A DNA stretch of 52,706 nucleotides from JBGTCD01 sp041749015 (GTDB lineage Bacteria > Bacteroidota > Bacteroidia > Cytophagales > Cyclobacteriaceae): the NCBI GenBank assembly GCA_041749015.1, contig JBGTCD010000090.1:1-52706 (forward strand), written 5' to 3'. The position numbers and the translations under genes were made by a program. The notes below the pieces were generated by a model, which was given only the letters and a program-made list of their open reading frames with translations, made no database searches and was not told the origin of the DNA. Below, one piece after another: positions 9,630 to 18,372 of this stretch (within the stretch, counting starts at the first letter, position 1; each line of letters begins with the position of its first letter).

Positions 9630-9710
9630 TTAATAAAAATGAAATTTTGATTAAAGGTATTTAAAAAAATGAATCCAAAGTCGCACAATGCTTCTAAGTC
9701 TGTATTCCTG

Positions 9711-11399
9711 TCAAAAATCATGGATGCGCTGTGGAATATTTAACCTCACACCAAGGGAGGTAAACCGGGTATTAGTATCCAGTGCAGTGTCTTCGCTCTT
9801 GTTGTTTCTCAACACTTGTTTGATGTCAATGAAAAGGTTGTGGCGAAGCTGATAACTTGCTGTAAGGTCTAAGAAGAACAGCTGATTACTCACCCCCTGG
9901 CCAATAAAATGGCCATCCTCCATGGCCCGTGTATCGTAACTTTTCATAAAATCCCCACCGAAGTTGGTGCCAGGCTCATCAGTGCCGTAATCAGCAAATA
10001 TAGCCCGTGCTACCAGATTAAGCCGGGGCAGCGGTTGATACCTTATCACCGAAATAAACTCCTTGAAATTAGCTCCCAAAGGATGGGCCAATGGTTGTTG
10101 GTAATGGGCGTAATTGGAATATATCGTTCTGTGTGAATACAAAAATGGTCGTGCCATATTCCCTTCAAGCTGAAGATCGAGATTTTCTATACCTAAGAAG
10201 TTAATGTATTTTAGCCCTAACTGATAGCCAAATTTATTAGCCCACCAGCCGTTCCTGGCCCGCACCTGGTCCAGTTTAAATTCATCAACGACTAGTTGCC
10301 CATACAATGAAAACCTATTCAAGAAATTCCACTTGAAGTCCATGCCCAGGATGGCATTATCCGAACTGCCATTTTGCTGCTCGATGGCTCGGAAAAAAAT
10401 AATAGGGTTGAGATAGCTTACATCAAAAGAGTTGTTTCGCACTGAATCCGACACACCATACATTACTGCTTCAAAAAGGCCGATGTTGAAATTATCGGTG
10501 ATATTAATAGAGAGATGGTGAAAGGACATGTACTTCATTGGATACCTCCTGGTTGGGTGCGGCGCAGGAGGAAGGGCCGTCCTGGATGCTGTCATTTGCG
10601 AAGTAAGGAAGGTATAGTTGAGTCGCCAAACATCCACATTACCCTTTAAAAATAGATATGATGGGGCAAAATTTGACAAAATCATGGACCGGTATCCATT
10701 CCCAAAATTGAAGTGATCGTGCCCAAACTGCAGGTTAATATGCTGTGTGGCCTGAAAGCTAATGTAGCCTCTCACGGTAAAGAAGTCATATCCCCCTTCC
10801 TTGAATCCTTTCCAAAACCCTTCATTGGGTACTACCCCTCTCATGCCGACATAGCTCCCTACATAACCAGGAAAACGGGCCTGGTTTTCACCTAAAAAGG
10901 TATAGAAGCCAACCTTTCTATCAATCATCCCACGGGCTTCTACACCCCTGGTATTGATGAATGGGGTGCCTTCGACAGACGCATCAAGGCCACCACTAAA
11001 ATGGATCACAGGGCTTACGTGAAGGTCAATGTCTTTTCGGTCAATATGGTAAAAATCTGATTTGACCTGATAAAAATTCCTGAAGAGGGTCTTTTTACTG
11101 ATATTTTGGTGTTCCGTTGACCATTCCCAGTTATCATTGGCCAGGTACATTAGATTAAAATCATCCACCCTGTTTCGCGAGGACAAAGTGTCACGCAAGA
11201 GTGAATCAGCAAATGCTGCAACATTTTTTCTGGTATAGGGCTTTACGTTTGAAAAAAATTGAGGGGCCAGTTTACCGGATTTTATTTCATACCGGTCCAT
11301 CAGATGATAATAATCCGAGTTTAACGGCACGTTTACACTCTGGGCATACCCTGCACAAAGAAATCCTACCCACAATAGCAACAATAAAAAATACTTCAT
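9711..11399 (-). CDS. Wzi/RemB-like outer membrane beta-barrel protein
   Basis: I start the gene at the ATG at 11399 (minus strand), not at an upstream codon, because it puts a clean Sec signal (MKYFLLLLLWVGF then CAGYAQ) at the N-terminus. The mature protein of about 545 residues is rich in alternating aromatic and polar strands and ends with a strand resembling FTSLGVRLNIP, typical of an outer membrane barrel. Motifs such as FQFGHDHFNFGNGYRS-like segments and RSMILSNFAPSY fit the capsule-assembly Wzi family, which includes the gliding accessory protein RemB of Flavobacterium. The role (polysaccharide anchoring or gliding) is inferred. A candidate -7 box is just upstream. Confidence 0.78.
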   Translation of the reverse strand: MKYFLLLLLWVGFLCAGYAQSVNVPLNSDYYHLMDRYEIKSGKLAPQFFSNVKPYTRKNVAAFADSLLRDTLSSRNRVDDFNLMYLANDNWEWSTEHQNISKKTLFRNFYQVKSDFYHIDRKDIDLHVSPVIHFSGGLDASVEGTPFINTRGVEARGMIDRKVGFYTFLGENQARFPGYVGSYVGMRGVVPNEGFWKGFKEGGYDFFTVRGYISFQATQHINLQFGHDHFNFGNGYRSMILSNFAPSYLFLKGNVDVWRLNYTFLTSQMTASRTALPPAPHPTRRYPMKYMSFHHLSINITDNFNIGLFEAVMYGVSDSVRNNSFDVSYLNPIIFFRAIEQQNGSSDNAILGMDFKWNFLNRFSLYGQLVVDEFKLDQVRARNGWWANKFGYQLGLKYINFLGIENLDLQLEGNMARPFLYSHRTIYSNYAHYQQPLAHPLGANFKEFISVIRYQPLPRLNLVARAIFADYGTDEPGTNFGGDFMKSYDTRAMEDGHFIGQGVSNQLFFLDLTASYQLRHNLFIDIKQVLRNNKSEDTALDTNTRFTSLGVRLNIPQRIHDF

Positions 11400-11408
11400 A
11401 GCCGGTGT

Positions 11409-11416
11409 CAAAACTA
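11409..11416 (-). promoter_or_regulatory. Candidate -7 box (TAGTTTTG) for the Wzi/RemB-like gene
   Basis: The minus strand has TAGTTTTG (TAnnTTTG) ending 10 bases before the ATG at 11399, which would give an almost leaderless transcript. No upstream TTTG at the right spacing is seen. It supports the chosen start only weakly. Confidence 0.3.
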
Positions 11417-11464
11417 CGAAATAAATCAAATGCTGTAATTTTACGATGTGTTTTATTATAAAAG

Positions 11465-11496
11465 TTTGTTTGTAATAACCAGATTCCCTAATTTTG
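11465..11496 (+). promoter_or_regulatory. Promoter of rpmE: TTTG-N20-TAATTTTG
   Basis: TTTG at 11465-11468 and TAATTTTG at 11489-11496 are separated by 20 bases, a near-perfect Bacteroidota housekeeping promoter. The predicted start of transcription leaves a leader of about 35-40 bases before the L31 ATG. Confidence 0.7.
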
Positions 11497-11539
11497 TGGT
11501 CCTTTTGGGAGAAGGGATAAATGAAATAAATACAAATCC

Positions 11540-11785
11540 ATGAAAAAAGACATACATCCTGAATATAAGCCAGTGGTTTTCCAGGATTCATCAAGTGAAT
11601 TTCAGTTTCTTACAAGGTCTACACTAACCTCTTCAGAAACAATTAAATGGGAAGACGGAAACGAATATCCTTTGATCAAAATTGAGGTAAGCTCTGCTTC
11701 CCATCCATTCTACACCGGCAAGAAGCTATTTGTTGATACAGCAGGCCGTGTTGAAAAATTCAACAAGAAGTACAAAAAGAATTAA
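11540..11785 (+). CDS. rpmE2: 50S ribosomal protein L31, type B
   Basis: The 81-residue protein starts MKKDIHPEYKPVVFQD and contains SASHPFYTGKKLFVDTAGRVEKF, the standard L31 signature. It lacks the paired CxxC zinc cysteines of type A L31, so it is the zinc-independent (C-minus, type B) form that is usual in Bacteroidota. It has its own promoter upstream and a strong terminator immediately downstream, so it is a single-gene unit. Confidence 0.96.
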   Translation: MKKDIHPEYKPVVFQDSSSEFQFLTRSTLTSSETIKWEDGNEYPLIKIEVSSASHPFYTGKKLFVDTAGRVEKFNKKYKKN

Positions 11786-11806
11786 TTTTTGCGTTTCGCA
11801 GGAATG

Positions 11807-11849
11807 AAAGTCTTCAAGATGTATTTATCTTGAAGACTTTTTTATTTTT
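11807..11849 (+). terminator. Rho-independent terminator after rpmE2
   Basis: A perfect 13-base stem (arms 11807-11819 and 11828-11840, left arm AAAGTCTTCAAGA) with an 8-base loop is followed by a T-rich tract. The tract also reads TATTTTTG (11843-11850), a TAnnTTTG match six bases before the next ATG, so terminator and a possible leaderless promoter for the GlmU-like gene may overlap. Confidence 0.9.
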
Positions 11850-11855
11850 GCATAT

Positions 11856-13052
11856 ATGAATCTCATCCTTTTTGATGATCCGGGTCTTAGACAAAATCTT
11901 TTGCCCCTAACGTTTACCAGGCCCATTGCTGATCTCAGGGTGGGCATCCTCACCATAAAAGAAAAATGGAAGCTTTATTCTGGCAAAGCCACCATTTCAT
12001 ACCTGACGGAATCCTATTTAACTGCCCAATTCCCTTTTGCACCTCAGGAGGAAAATATTTTTATCAACGGAGCCCTAATCCCCAATCAGGCTGTAGCGGC
12101 CTCAGTATTTAATCTGCCATCAGAAACCTGTCTGATGCATGGGGATACACTAATAGCTGTAAAAACCGCTGCGAAAACCTTAAAGTCCCCCGAAGCATAT
12201 CCAAACAAAATCGAAGTGAGGGGTGAAATTAAAATACTGGATCAGGTTTGGAAGATTTTTCAATTGAATGGGGAGGCCATAAGGGCTGACTTCAGCAGCC
12301 TAACCAAAGGAAGAAAATCTGCCGATTTAAATGACCCCCATACCATTGTCTATGGTAAGGAAAATTTATTTATAGAGGAAAATGTCAATTTTAAAGCCGC
12401 CATCATCAATGCCGAAAATGGGCCGGTTTATATTGGGAGGAATGCTCAGATCCAGGAAGGCGCTATTCTGAGAGGCCCTCTTGCCATTTGCCACGACTCC
12501 CACATCAATATGGGCGCCAAATTAAGGGGAGATAATACCATAGGCCCACATTGTAAGGTAGGAGGAGAAGTGAGCAATACCATATTTCAGGGCTATAGCA
12601 ACAAAGCCCATGATGGCTTCATTGGAAATTCAGTGATCGGACACTGGTGCAACCTTGGGGCAGATACCAATACCTCCAACCTAAAAAACAATTATGCATC
12701 TATTAAGGTATGGAGCTATGCCCGGGAGGATTTCATCAATTCAGGGCTCACTTTCTTTGGTCTCATCATGGGCGATCATGCTAAGTGTGGGATCAATACC
12801 ATGTTCAATTCAGGGACCATTGTTGGAGTTGGGGCCAATATCTTTGGAGCTGGATACCCGCGAACGATGATCCCTTCATTTGCATGGGGTGGTGCTGAAG
12901 GGTTTTCTACATTTAAGCTTGAAAAAATGCTTGAAGTAGCTGAAACAGTAATGGACAGGAAAACTGAAAAACTTAAGGAAACGGATAAGGAAATTTTCCG
13001 GCATATTTTTAATGAAACCGCCCGATACAGAGTCTGGGAAAAGGAAAAATAG
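11856..13052 (+). CDS. Alternative (Bacteroidota-type) GlmU family nucleotidyltransferase/acetyltransferase
   Basis: The 398-residue protein begins MNLILFDDPGLRQNLLPLTFTRPIADLR, the distinctive start of the alternate GlmU family of Bacteroidetes, which replaces standard GlmU in UDP-N-acetylglucosamine synthesis. The N-terminal part (1-170) is a divergent nucleotidyltransferase domain. The C-terminal part (about 175-370) has left-handed beta-helix hexapeptide repeats, seen in stretches such as VYIGRNAQIQEGAILRGPL. The enzyme should feed peptidoglycan and lipid A precursor synthesis in the cytoplasm. It is three bases upstream of holB and probably the first gene of a run with holB and hemC. Confidence 0.88.
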   Translation: MNLILFDDPGLRQNLLPLTFTRPIADLRVGILTIKEKWKLYSGKATISYLTESYLTAQFPFAPQEENIFINGALIPNQAVAASVFNLPSETCLMHGDTLIAVKTAAKTLKSPEAYPNKIEVRGEIKILDQVWKIFQLNGEAIRADFSSLTKGRKSADLNDPHTIVYGKENLFIEENVNFKAAIINAENGPVYIGRNAQIQEGAILRGPLAICHDSHINMGAKLRGDNTIGPHCKVGGEVSNTIFQGYSNKAHDGFIGNSVIGHWCNLGADTNTSNLKNNYASIKVWSYAREDFINSGLTFFGLIMGDHAKCGINTMFNSGTIVGVGANIFGAGYPRTMIPSFAWGGAEGFSTFKLEKMLEVAETVMDRKTEKLKETDKEIFRHIFNETARYRVWEKEK

Positions 13053-13055
13053 ATT

Positions 13056-14186
13056 ATGAATTTTCGGGAGATACCAGGACTTCATCAGGTTAAATCTAAG
13101 TTGGTCAGCGCGGCAAGTCGCGACCAGCTTGCGCATGCTTTATTATTTGAGGGCCAGAGTGGGTGCCTGAACCTACCCCTGGCCCTGGCCCTGGCCACTT
13201 ATCTAAATTGCGAAAACCCCAATGAAACCGATGCTTGTGGGACCTGCCCCGCCTGTTTGAAAAATAAAAAATGGATCCATCCGGACCTTCATTTCATTTA
13301 CCCTGAAAAGTCCGCTAAGAAAAAAGAGTCTGACGAAGAGGTTCACATCAACACCAATACCCTCAAACAGTGGCGGTCATTTATTTCTGATACGCCTTGG
13401 GGCACCTTTACAGATTGGTCAGTTATATTGGATTCTCAAAATTCACAGCCAGCCATTTCGGTAGAAAAAAGTCGGCAAATCATCACCACCCTCAGCCTGA
13501 TGGCGTTCGAAGGCCAATATAAAATCATGCTCATCTGGCTGCCTGAACTGATGAAGCAGCCTGCCGCCAATGCTATTTTAAAAATTCTGGAAGAGCCGCC
13601 ACAGAAAACAATTTTTCTTTTGGTTTCCAATCAAAGAGACCGCCTGCTCCCTACCATCTTATCAAGGACACAAATTATCCATGTCCCGCTTCTGGAAGAT
13701 TCTGAATTAAAAAACTGGTTGATAGAAACAAAATCTGCCACCAAAGAACAGGCTGGGCAGGCAGTACAATTGGCCGAAGGAAATCTTTCTAGAGCACTTA
13801 CCCTGATCGAAGACAATGATGAAGACCTTGAAAAGGGTTTTATAGAATGGATGCGGATATGCTATGCAAGAGATTATGAAAATATGGTGCACCAGGCCGA
13901 ATATTTTCAACAAAAGCCCCGGTCGCAGCAAAAGGCCTTTTTCGAATATTCCCTTTCAATGCTCCGGGAGGCCCTGGTTTTTCCTGTTGGTGAGTCCTCC
14001 ATATTAAGAAGCAATGACCGATCCCAGGAATTCATCAAAAAATTCAGTTCTGCATTATCCATGCGTGGTATTGAGCAGGCTTCCACGCTCATCAATGAGG
14101 CAGATTACCACCTTGAACGAAACGCCAATCCAAAAATCACCTACCTGGACCTGTCCATCAACCTTTCTAAAAAAATTCGCCAATGA
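13056..14186 (+). CDS. holB: DNA polymerase III subunit delta' (clamp loader)
   Basis: The 376-residue protein has the delta' layout. An AAA+-like N-terminal domain with a degenerate P-loop (GQSGCLNLP, no Lys) is normal for delta'. A zinc module has Cys residues in CENPNETDACGTCPACLKNKKW. Next come the arginine-finger region LLPTILSRTQ, preceded by AANAILKILEEPP, and a helical C-terminal collar domain. It loads the beta clamp together with DnaX and delta. A short in-frame CTGGCC repeat encodes the LALALA segment next to the P-loop. Its stop overlaps the hemC start (ATGA), so the two are translationally coupled. Confidence 0.93.
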   Translation: MNFREIPGLHQVKSKLVSAASRDQLAHALLFEGQSGCLNLPLALALATYLNCENPNETDACGTCPACLKNKKWIHPDLHFIYPEKSAKKKESDEEVHINTNTLKQWRSFISDTPWGTFTDWSVILDSQNSQPAISVEKSRQIITTLSLMAFEGQYKIMLIWLPELMKQPAANAILKILEEPPQKTIFLLVSNQRDRLLPTILSRTQIIHVPLLEDSELKNWLIETKSATKEQAGQAVQLAEGNLSRALTLIEDNDEDLEKGFIEWMRICYARDYENMVHQAEYFQQKPRSQQKAFFEYSLSMLREALVFPVGESSILRSNDRSQEFIKKFSSALSMRGIEQASTLINEADYHLERNANPKITYLDLSINLSKKIRQ

Positions 14187-15109
14187 AAACCATCAGGATC
14201 GGCACCAGGGCAAGTCAGTTGGCTTTATGGCAGGCTGATCATGTAGGATCATTACTAAAAAAAGGCGGTTGGGCAGTAGAAATCATCCCTTTTACTACTC
14301 AAGGCGACCGGATATTGGACGTTTCTATTTCCAAAATAGGCAGCAAAGGAGTGTTTACTGAAGAAATAGAAAAAGCCTTACTCGAAAGAACTATCGATAT
14401 TGGTGTACACAGCGCAAAAGATTTACAATCTTCCCTGCCCTTCCCATTTGAGATTATTGCCTTCACAGAAAGAGAGATGCCTCATGATGTACTGGTAAGT
14501 GCCAAACCCCATTTAGACCTCAATCAAAAAGGAGTGGTGATCGGTACTTCTGCTACCCGCAGGATAGCATTGTTAAGGCATTATTTTCCAGACATTAAGG
14601 TGACTACTATTAGGGGGAATCTTCAAACCCGATTCAGGAAAATGGAAGAGGGGCAATGTGATGCCATGATGCTGGCTTATGCCGGGGTATATCGCATGGG
14701 GTTTGATGACAAGATTATCCACCATTTTGATACAAAATTATACCCACCGCCCGTAGGACAGGGGGCCATAGCCATTGAGGTCATACCAGACCTTGATCCC
14801 GAGGTCAGGAAAGGGATTCAGGATTTGGTTAATCATGAGGATACCTGGGTCAGGATTTCAGGAGAGCGGGAGTTCCTAAAAACCCTGGATGGTGGATGCA
14901 GCATACCTGCCTATTGTTTTGCTGAAAAATCAGGAAAAAAAATAGTATTTCACGGAGGGATTCTTTCTCTGGATGGGAAAGAACACATTACCCTGACGGA
15001 AGAAGTGCATTTTAATGAAGCGGTGAATGCAGGTCGCCACTTAGCAGAAAAAATTCTTGACCTGGGTGGACTAAAAATCCTCAAAGGAATCAAATCGGGT
15101 TTAGCCTAG
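14183..15109 (+). CDS. hemC: Hydroxymethylbilane synthase (porphobilinogen deaminase)
   Basis: The 308-residue enzyme polymerises four porphobilinogen units in haem synthesis. Landmarks are the N-terminal RIGTRASQLALWQA, the region SAKDLQSSLP containing the catalytic Asp-bearing stretch family members carry, the GTSATRR substrate-binding motif, TIRGNLQTR, PPVGQGAIAIE, and the dipyrromethane attachment Cys239 in DGGCSIP. Length is standard. The start overlaps the holB stop by four bases. No other haem gene is in the window, so clustering with holB appears to be lineage-specific rather than functional. Confidence 0.96.
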   Translation: MKTIRIGTRASQLALWQADHVGSLLKKGGWAVEIIPFTTQGDRILDVSISKIGSKGVFTEEIEKALLERTIDIGVHSAKDLQSSLPFPFEIIAFTEREMPHDVLVSAKPHLDLNQKGVVIGTSATRRIALLRHYFPDIKVTTIRGNLQTRFRKMEEGQCDAMMLAYAGVYRMGFDDKIIHHFDTKLYPPPVGQGAIAIEVIPDLDPEVRKGIQDLVNHEDTWVRISGEREFLKTLDGGCSIPAYCFAEKSGKKIVFHGGILSLDGKEHITLTEEVHFNEAVNAGRHLAEKILDLGGLKILKGIKSGLA

Positions 15110-15127
15110 TTATCCGGGTAATTTTCA

Positions 15128-15135
15128 TAAATTTG
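15128..15135 (+). promoter_or_regulatory. Candidate -7 box (TAAATTTG) for the cyclophilin lipoprotein gene
   Basis: TAAATTTG matches TAnnTTTG and lies 21 bases before the ATG at 15157. The -33 region is poor. It supports starting the gene at the downstream ATG rather than at the TTG at 15133, which lies within this box. Confidence 0.4.
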
Positions 15136-15156
15136 AATCAATTTAATAATCTCAAT

Positions 15157-16005
15157 ATGTTCAATAAAACAATCTTCTTCCTAGTGGTAACCTCAAGCAT
15201 TTTACTCGCTGCATCTTGCGCCGAAAAAGACTACCTCATCATTTTTAAAACTGAATATGGTGATATGGAGGCCATCCTTTATGAGGAGACACCACTCCAT
15301 AAAGAAAATTTTATCAAATTGGCAAAAGAAGGCCAATATGACAGCACTATTTTTCATCGGGTTATTGAAAATTTTATGATCCAGGGTGGGGATGTGAGCT
15401 TGAAAGACCGGAATGTAGAGCCTGATAAATACACCATTCCAGCCGAGTTTGTCCCAGAGTTTTTTCACCATAAAGGGGCCATTGCAGGAGCAAGGCAAGG
15501 CGATCAGGTGAACCCTGAAAAAGCTTCGAGCTGGTGTCAGTTTTATATTGTACACGGTAGCAAATATACAGAATCCGCCCTCCGAACCGATATGAATATG
15601 CTGAATATGGGATTGCGCCAGTTGCTTCAAAATGCTGACCATGCTGACCTTCTTGAGGAATTCAACAGGCTATACAAGACCCAGGATCGTACTGCTTATG
15701 ATAGCCTCATCATGGCATCAAAGCCATTGGTAGAAAAAGAGCTGGGCGTGAAGCTTGATAAGGAAATTTCTGCTGAAAGAGTTGAAAAATATTCTACTAT
15801 CGGTGGTGCACCCCATTTGGATGATGAATACACAGTATTTGGTCGAATAGTAAATGGCCTGGAAGTGATTGATAAAATTGCAGGTGCAGACACCAAGCCT
15901 GGTGACAGACCCATCAACGACATCCGCCTCGCCATAGAGCTAAAAGAAATGAAGAAAAAGGACATCACTGAGAAGTATGGATACCAATACCCCGAAAAAG
16001 AGTAA
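15157..16005 (+). CDS. Cyclophilin-type peptidyl-prolyl isomerase, lipoprotein
   Basis: Starting at the ATG at 15157 gives a lipoprotein signal with lipobox LAASC. The mature part is a cyclophilin domain: EYGDMEAILYEETPLHKENF, then FHRVIENFMIQGGD with the catalytic Arg, and later YTVFGRIVNGLEVIDKIA. Between these the domain is interrupted by an extra helical segment of about 80 residues (roughly 150-225) that ordinary cyclophilins lack. The enzyme would isomerise proline bonds of envelope proteins. It ends three bases before the next gene, so the two are probably co-transcribed. Confidence 0.9.
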   Translation: MFNKTIFFLVVTSSILLAASCAEKDYLIIFKTEYGDMEAILYEETPLHKENFIKLAKEGQYDSTIFHRVIENFMIQGGDVSLKDRNVEPDKYTIPAEFVPEFFHHKGAIAGARQGDQVNPEKASSWCQFYIVHGSKYTESALRTDMNMLNMGLRQLLQNADHADLLEEFNRLYKTQDRTAYDSLIMASKPLVEKELGVKLDKEISAERVEKYSTIGGAPHLDDEYTVFGRIVNGLEVIDKIAGADTKPGDRPINDIRLAIELKEMKKKDITEKYGYQYPEKE

Positions 16006-16008
16006 CTG

Positions 16009-16911
16009 GTGAAAGTCCTGGTAACTGGAGCTAACGGGCTCCTTGGCAGCAAACTTGTGGCCCTATTGGGCGGGGCAGATGATGTAGACTTATTGGCTAC
16101 CTCAAAGGGAGACCCTAGAAATCCCATATCTTCCGGATCGTATGAGCCTCTGGATATTACCAATCCTGAAGAAGTCACCAATGTAATATCCAAATTTAAG
16201 CCTGATGTGGTGATTAATACGGCAGCCATGACCCAGGTAGATGATTGCGAAAGCCAAAAGACCCAATGCGACTTGATCAATACTACTGCCGTAGGGTACC
16301 TGGTTGATGCCTGCAATGCCACAAGCGCCTATTTTTTGCAAGTCTCTACCGATTTCATTTTTGATGGTACCAAAAAAATGCTTGATGAAGTCGCCAAGCC
16401 CAACCCAGTCAATTACTATGGCCTAAGTAAGCTCAGGGCTGAAGAACTTGTTAAAAGTAAGAGTTCCAAATGGGGTATTGCAAGGACGGTACTGGTCTAT
16501 GGATTCGTATCAGGGATGAGACGATCCAACATCGTTCTTTGGGTGAAAGAGAAACTTGAAAAGAAAGAACCTATCAAGGTAGTCAACGACCAGTGGAGGA
16601 CCCCCACGCTGGCAGAAGATCTGGCGGCTGGATGCTGGCTTTTGGCCAAAACCAGGACTCAGGGGATATATCATATTTCAGGGGAGGAACTCCTGACCCC
16701 TTATGAAATTGCCATCCGGACGGCTGCATATTTCGGTCTTGACAATAGTCTGATCGAAGAAGTTGATTCTTCTATTTTTAAGCAGCCTGCCAAACGGCCC
16801 CCTGCAACAGGTTTTGATATTACCAAAGCCAAAAAAGAATTGGGCTATAGTCCGCATGACTTTGAAGAAGGCCTGGAATTGATCAAAGCTCAGTTAGATT
16901 CGGGCAAGTAA
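16009..16911 (+). CDS. RmlD-like NAD(P)-dependent sugar reductase (SDR superfamily)
   Basis: The 300-residue protein begins with a GTG codon three bases after the preceding stop. It has the Rossmann motif VTGANGLLGSKL, the segment VVINTAAMTQVDDCE and the catalytic YYGLSK (Tyr-x-x-x-Lys), and it closes with GYSPHDFEEGL. This matches the dTDP-4-dehydrorhamnose reductase (RmlD) family. No other dTDP-rhamnose genes are nearby, so the true substrate is uncertain. It may be a general sugar-nucleotide or epimerase-like reductase. Confidence 0.85.
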   Translation: MKVLVTGANGLLGSKLVALLGGADDVDLLATSKGDPRNPISSGSYEPLDITNPEEVTNVISKFKPDVVINTAAMTQVDDCESQKTQCDLINTTAVGYLVDACNATSAYFLQVSTDFIFDGTKKMLDEVAKPNPVNYYGLSKLRAEELVKSKSSKWGIARTVLVYGFVSGMRRSNIVLWVKEKLEKKEPIKVVNDQWRTPTLAEDLAAGCWLLAKTRTQGIYHISGEELLTPYEIAIRTAAYFGLDNSLIEEVDSSIFKQPAKRPPATGFDITKAKKELGYSPHDFEEGLELIKAQLDSGK

Positions 16912-16915
16912 AAAA

Positions 16916-16923
16916 TAATTTTG
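16916..16923 (+). promoter_or_regulatory. Candidate -7 box (TAATTTTG) upstream of the NSS transporter
   Basis: TAATTTTG is an exact TAnnTTTG match 52 bases before the ATG at 16976. TTAG at 16894-16897 (3 of 4 to TTTG, 18-base spacer) is a possible -33 box. Confidence 0.45.
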
Positions 16924-16975
16924 TTTAATAGCCAGAATTCCTCAATTTGGCCGACAATTAGTTCAAAATAAAATT

Positions 16976-18361
16976 ATGCAAACAGATTTAAATAGTTCTT
17001 CTCGCGGGCAATGGGGCTCAAAGTTTGGATTTATCATGGCTGCGGCCGGCTCGGCTGTGGGTCTTGGCAACATCTGGAGGTTTCCTTACATCACAGGAGA
17101 GAATGGTGGAGGAGCCTTTGTTTTTGTTTATGTGATTTGCATTCTTCTGATTGGAGCGCCGTTACTCTTTAATGAAATGGGGTTAGGCAGGCTTACCGGA
17201 AAAAATCCCATCGGAGCCTTTAGAGATACTGGAAGTAATAAATTCTGGATGCTCGGTGCCATTTTATCCCTGGCAGTGAGCTTTTTTGTTTTGAGCTATT
17301 ATGGAGTTATAGCAGGCTGGACGATTGGCTACATTTTTACTGAAATTTTTAATGTAGACATGACCTTCAATGAATTTAAGGCTAACCCATATTTGGTAAT
17401 TTCTTTATTTGGTGTTTTTATGGCCATAACGGTTTTTATCGTGATGGGGGGTGTTTCAGGGGGAATAGAAAAGGCCGCGAAAATACTCATGCCTATTTTA
17501 TTTATACTGATCGTGCTGGTGATCGCCAGAAGTCTTACTCTCGATGGTGCTATGGAAGGGGTAAAATACTATCTTGTACCTGATTTTGATAAAATCAATG
17601 GCGGGGTTATCCTGGCTGCCCTTGGTCAGGCCTTTTTCTCCATGAGTATTGGCTGGGGCATCATGATCACTTATGGATCCTACCTTTCCAAAAAAGAAAG
17701 CATTGTCGGCAGCGGGTTGTGGGTAGGCGCTATGGATGCCATCGTTGCACTTATGGGCGGATTGATGATCTTTCCTGCCGTTTTCGCTTTTGGTCAAAAT
17801 CCGGCAGAAGGACCAGCGCTGGTTTTTGAGGTGTTGCCAGGGGTATTTGACTCGATGCCTGCCGGTGGGAATATAGTCGGTGGTATATTTTTTCTTTTGC
17901 TCTGCATTGCAGCCTTGACCTCCTCCATATCAATGGTCGAGGTGCCTGCCTCCTACCTGATTGATGAGAAAAAGTGGTCCCGGAAAAAAGCAGCCTGGAC
18001 GGTGGGGATTTTGGCACTGATTGTAGGTATCCCATCTGCGCTTTCTGGTGGTGGATCAGATTTCTTTACTAATATAGAAATGCCCTGGTTTGGCGGCAAA
18101 ACCAAAACAGGATTCCTGGACATTATGGATGCCATTTTTGGGGAGCTGTTCATTGTAATCGTATCGTTGATGGTTTGTCTATATACCGGATGGGTATTAA
18201 AAATTCAGACCATGGTAGATGAGCTGGCCTCAGGTGCACCATTATTCAAAAAGAAAATATTGTTCGGTGCCTCACCGGGCGACTTTTGGTCCTTTTTTAT
18301 CCGTTTTGTTTGCCCGATTGTAATAATATTGGTGTTGCTAAACTTGCTGGATATATTTTAG
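16976..18361 (+). CDS. Sodium-dependent transporter, NSS/SNF family
   Basis: The 461-residue integral membrane protein has about eleven helices. It carries the family hallmark in helix 1, AAAGSAVGLGNIWRFPY, whose unwound segment binds sodium and substrate, followed by ENGGGAFVFVY. Later, GQAFFSMSIGWGIMITYGSYL marks helix 6. LeuT-fold NSS proteins take up amino acids or related amines with sodium. The substrate is not readable. The gene follows a likely promoter and ends 11 bases from the convergent phosphatase gene. Confidence 0.94.
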   Translation: MQTDLNSSSRGQWGSKFGFIMAAAGSAVGLGNIWRFPYITGENGGGAFVFVYVICILLIGAPLLFNEMGLGRLTGKNPIGAFRDTGSNKFWMLGAILSLAVSFFVLSYYGVIAGWTIGYIFTEIFNVDMTFNEFKANPYLVISLFGVFMAITVFIVMGGVSGGIEKAAKILMPILFILIVLVIARSLTLDGAMEGVKYYLVPDFDKINGGVILAALGQAFFSMSIGWGIMITYGSYLSKKESIVGSGLWVGAMDAIVALMGGLMIFPAVFAFGQNPAEGPALVFEVLPGVFDSMPAGGNIVGGIFFLLLCIAALTSSISMVEVPASYLIDEKKWSRKKAAWTVGILALIVGIPSALSGGGSDFFTNIEMPWFGGKTKTGFLDIMDAIFGELFIVIVSLMVCLYTGWVLKIQTMVDELASGAPLFKKKILFGASPGDFWSFFIRFVCPIVIILVLLNLLDIF

Positions 18362-18372
18362 TATCCAGTAGT

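Noticed and set aside
13175..13198. CTGGCC tandem repeat in holB as a possible phase-variation tract
   Set aside because: The unit is six bases, so changes keep the frame, and there are only about three copies; it simply encodes LALALA.
15696..16322. 208-codon open frame on the minus strand across the cyclophilin and RmlD-like genes
   Set aside because: Serine/threonine-rich antisense shadow spanning two well-supported genes.
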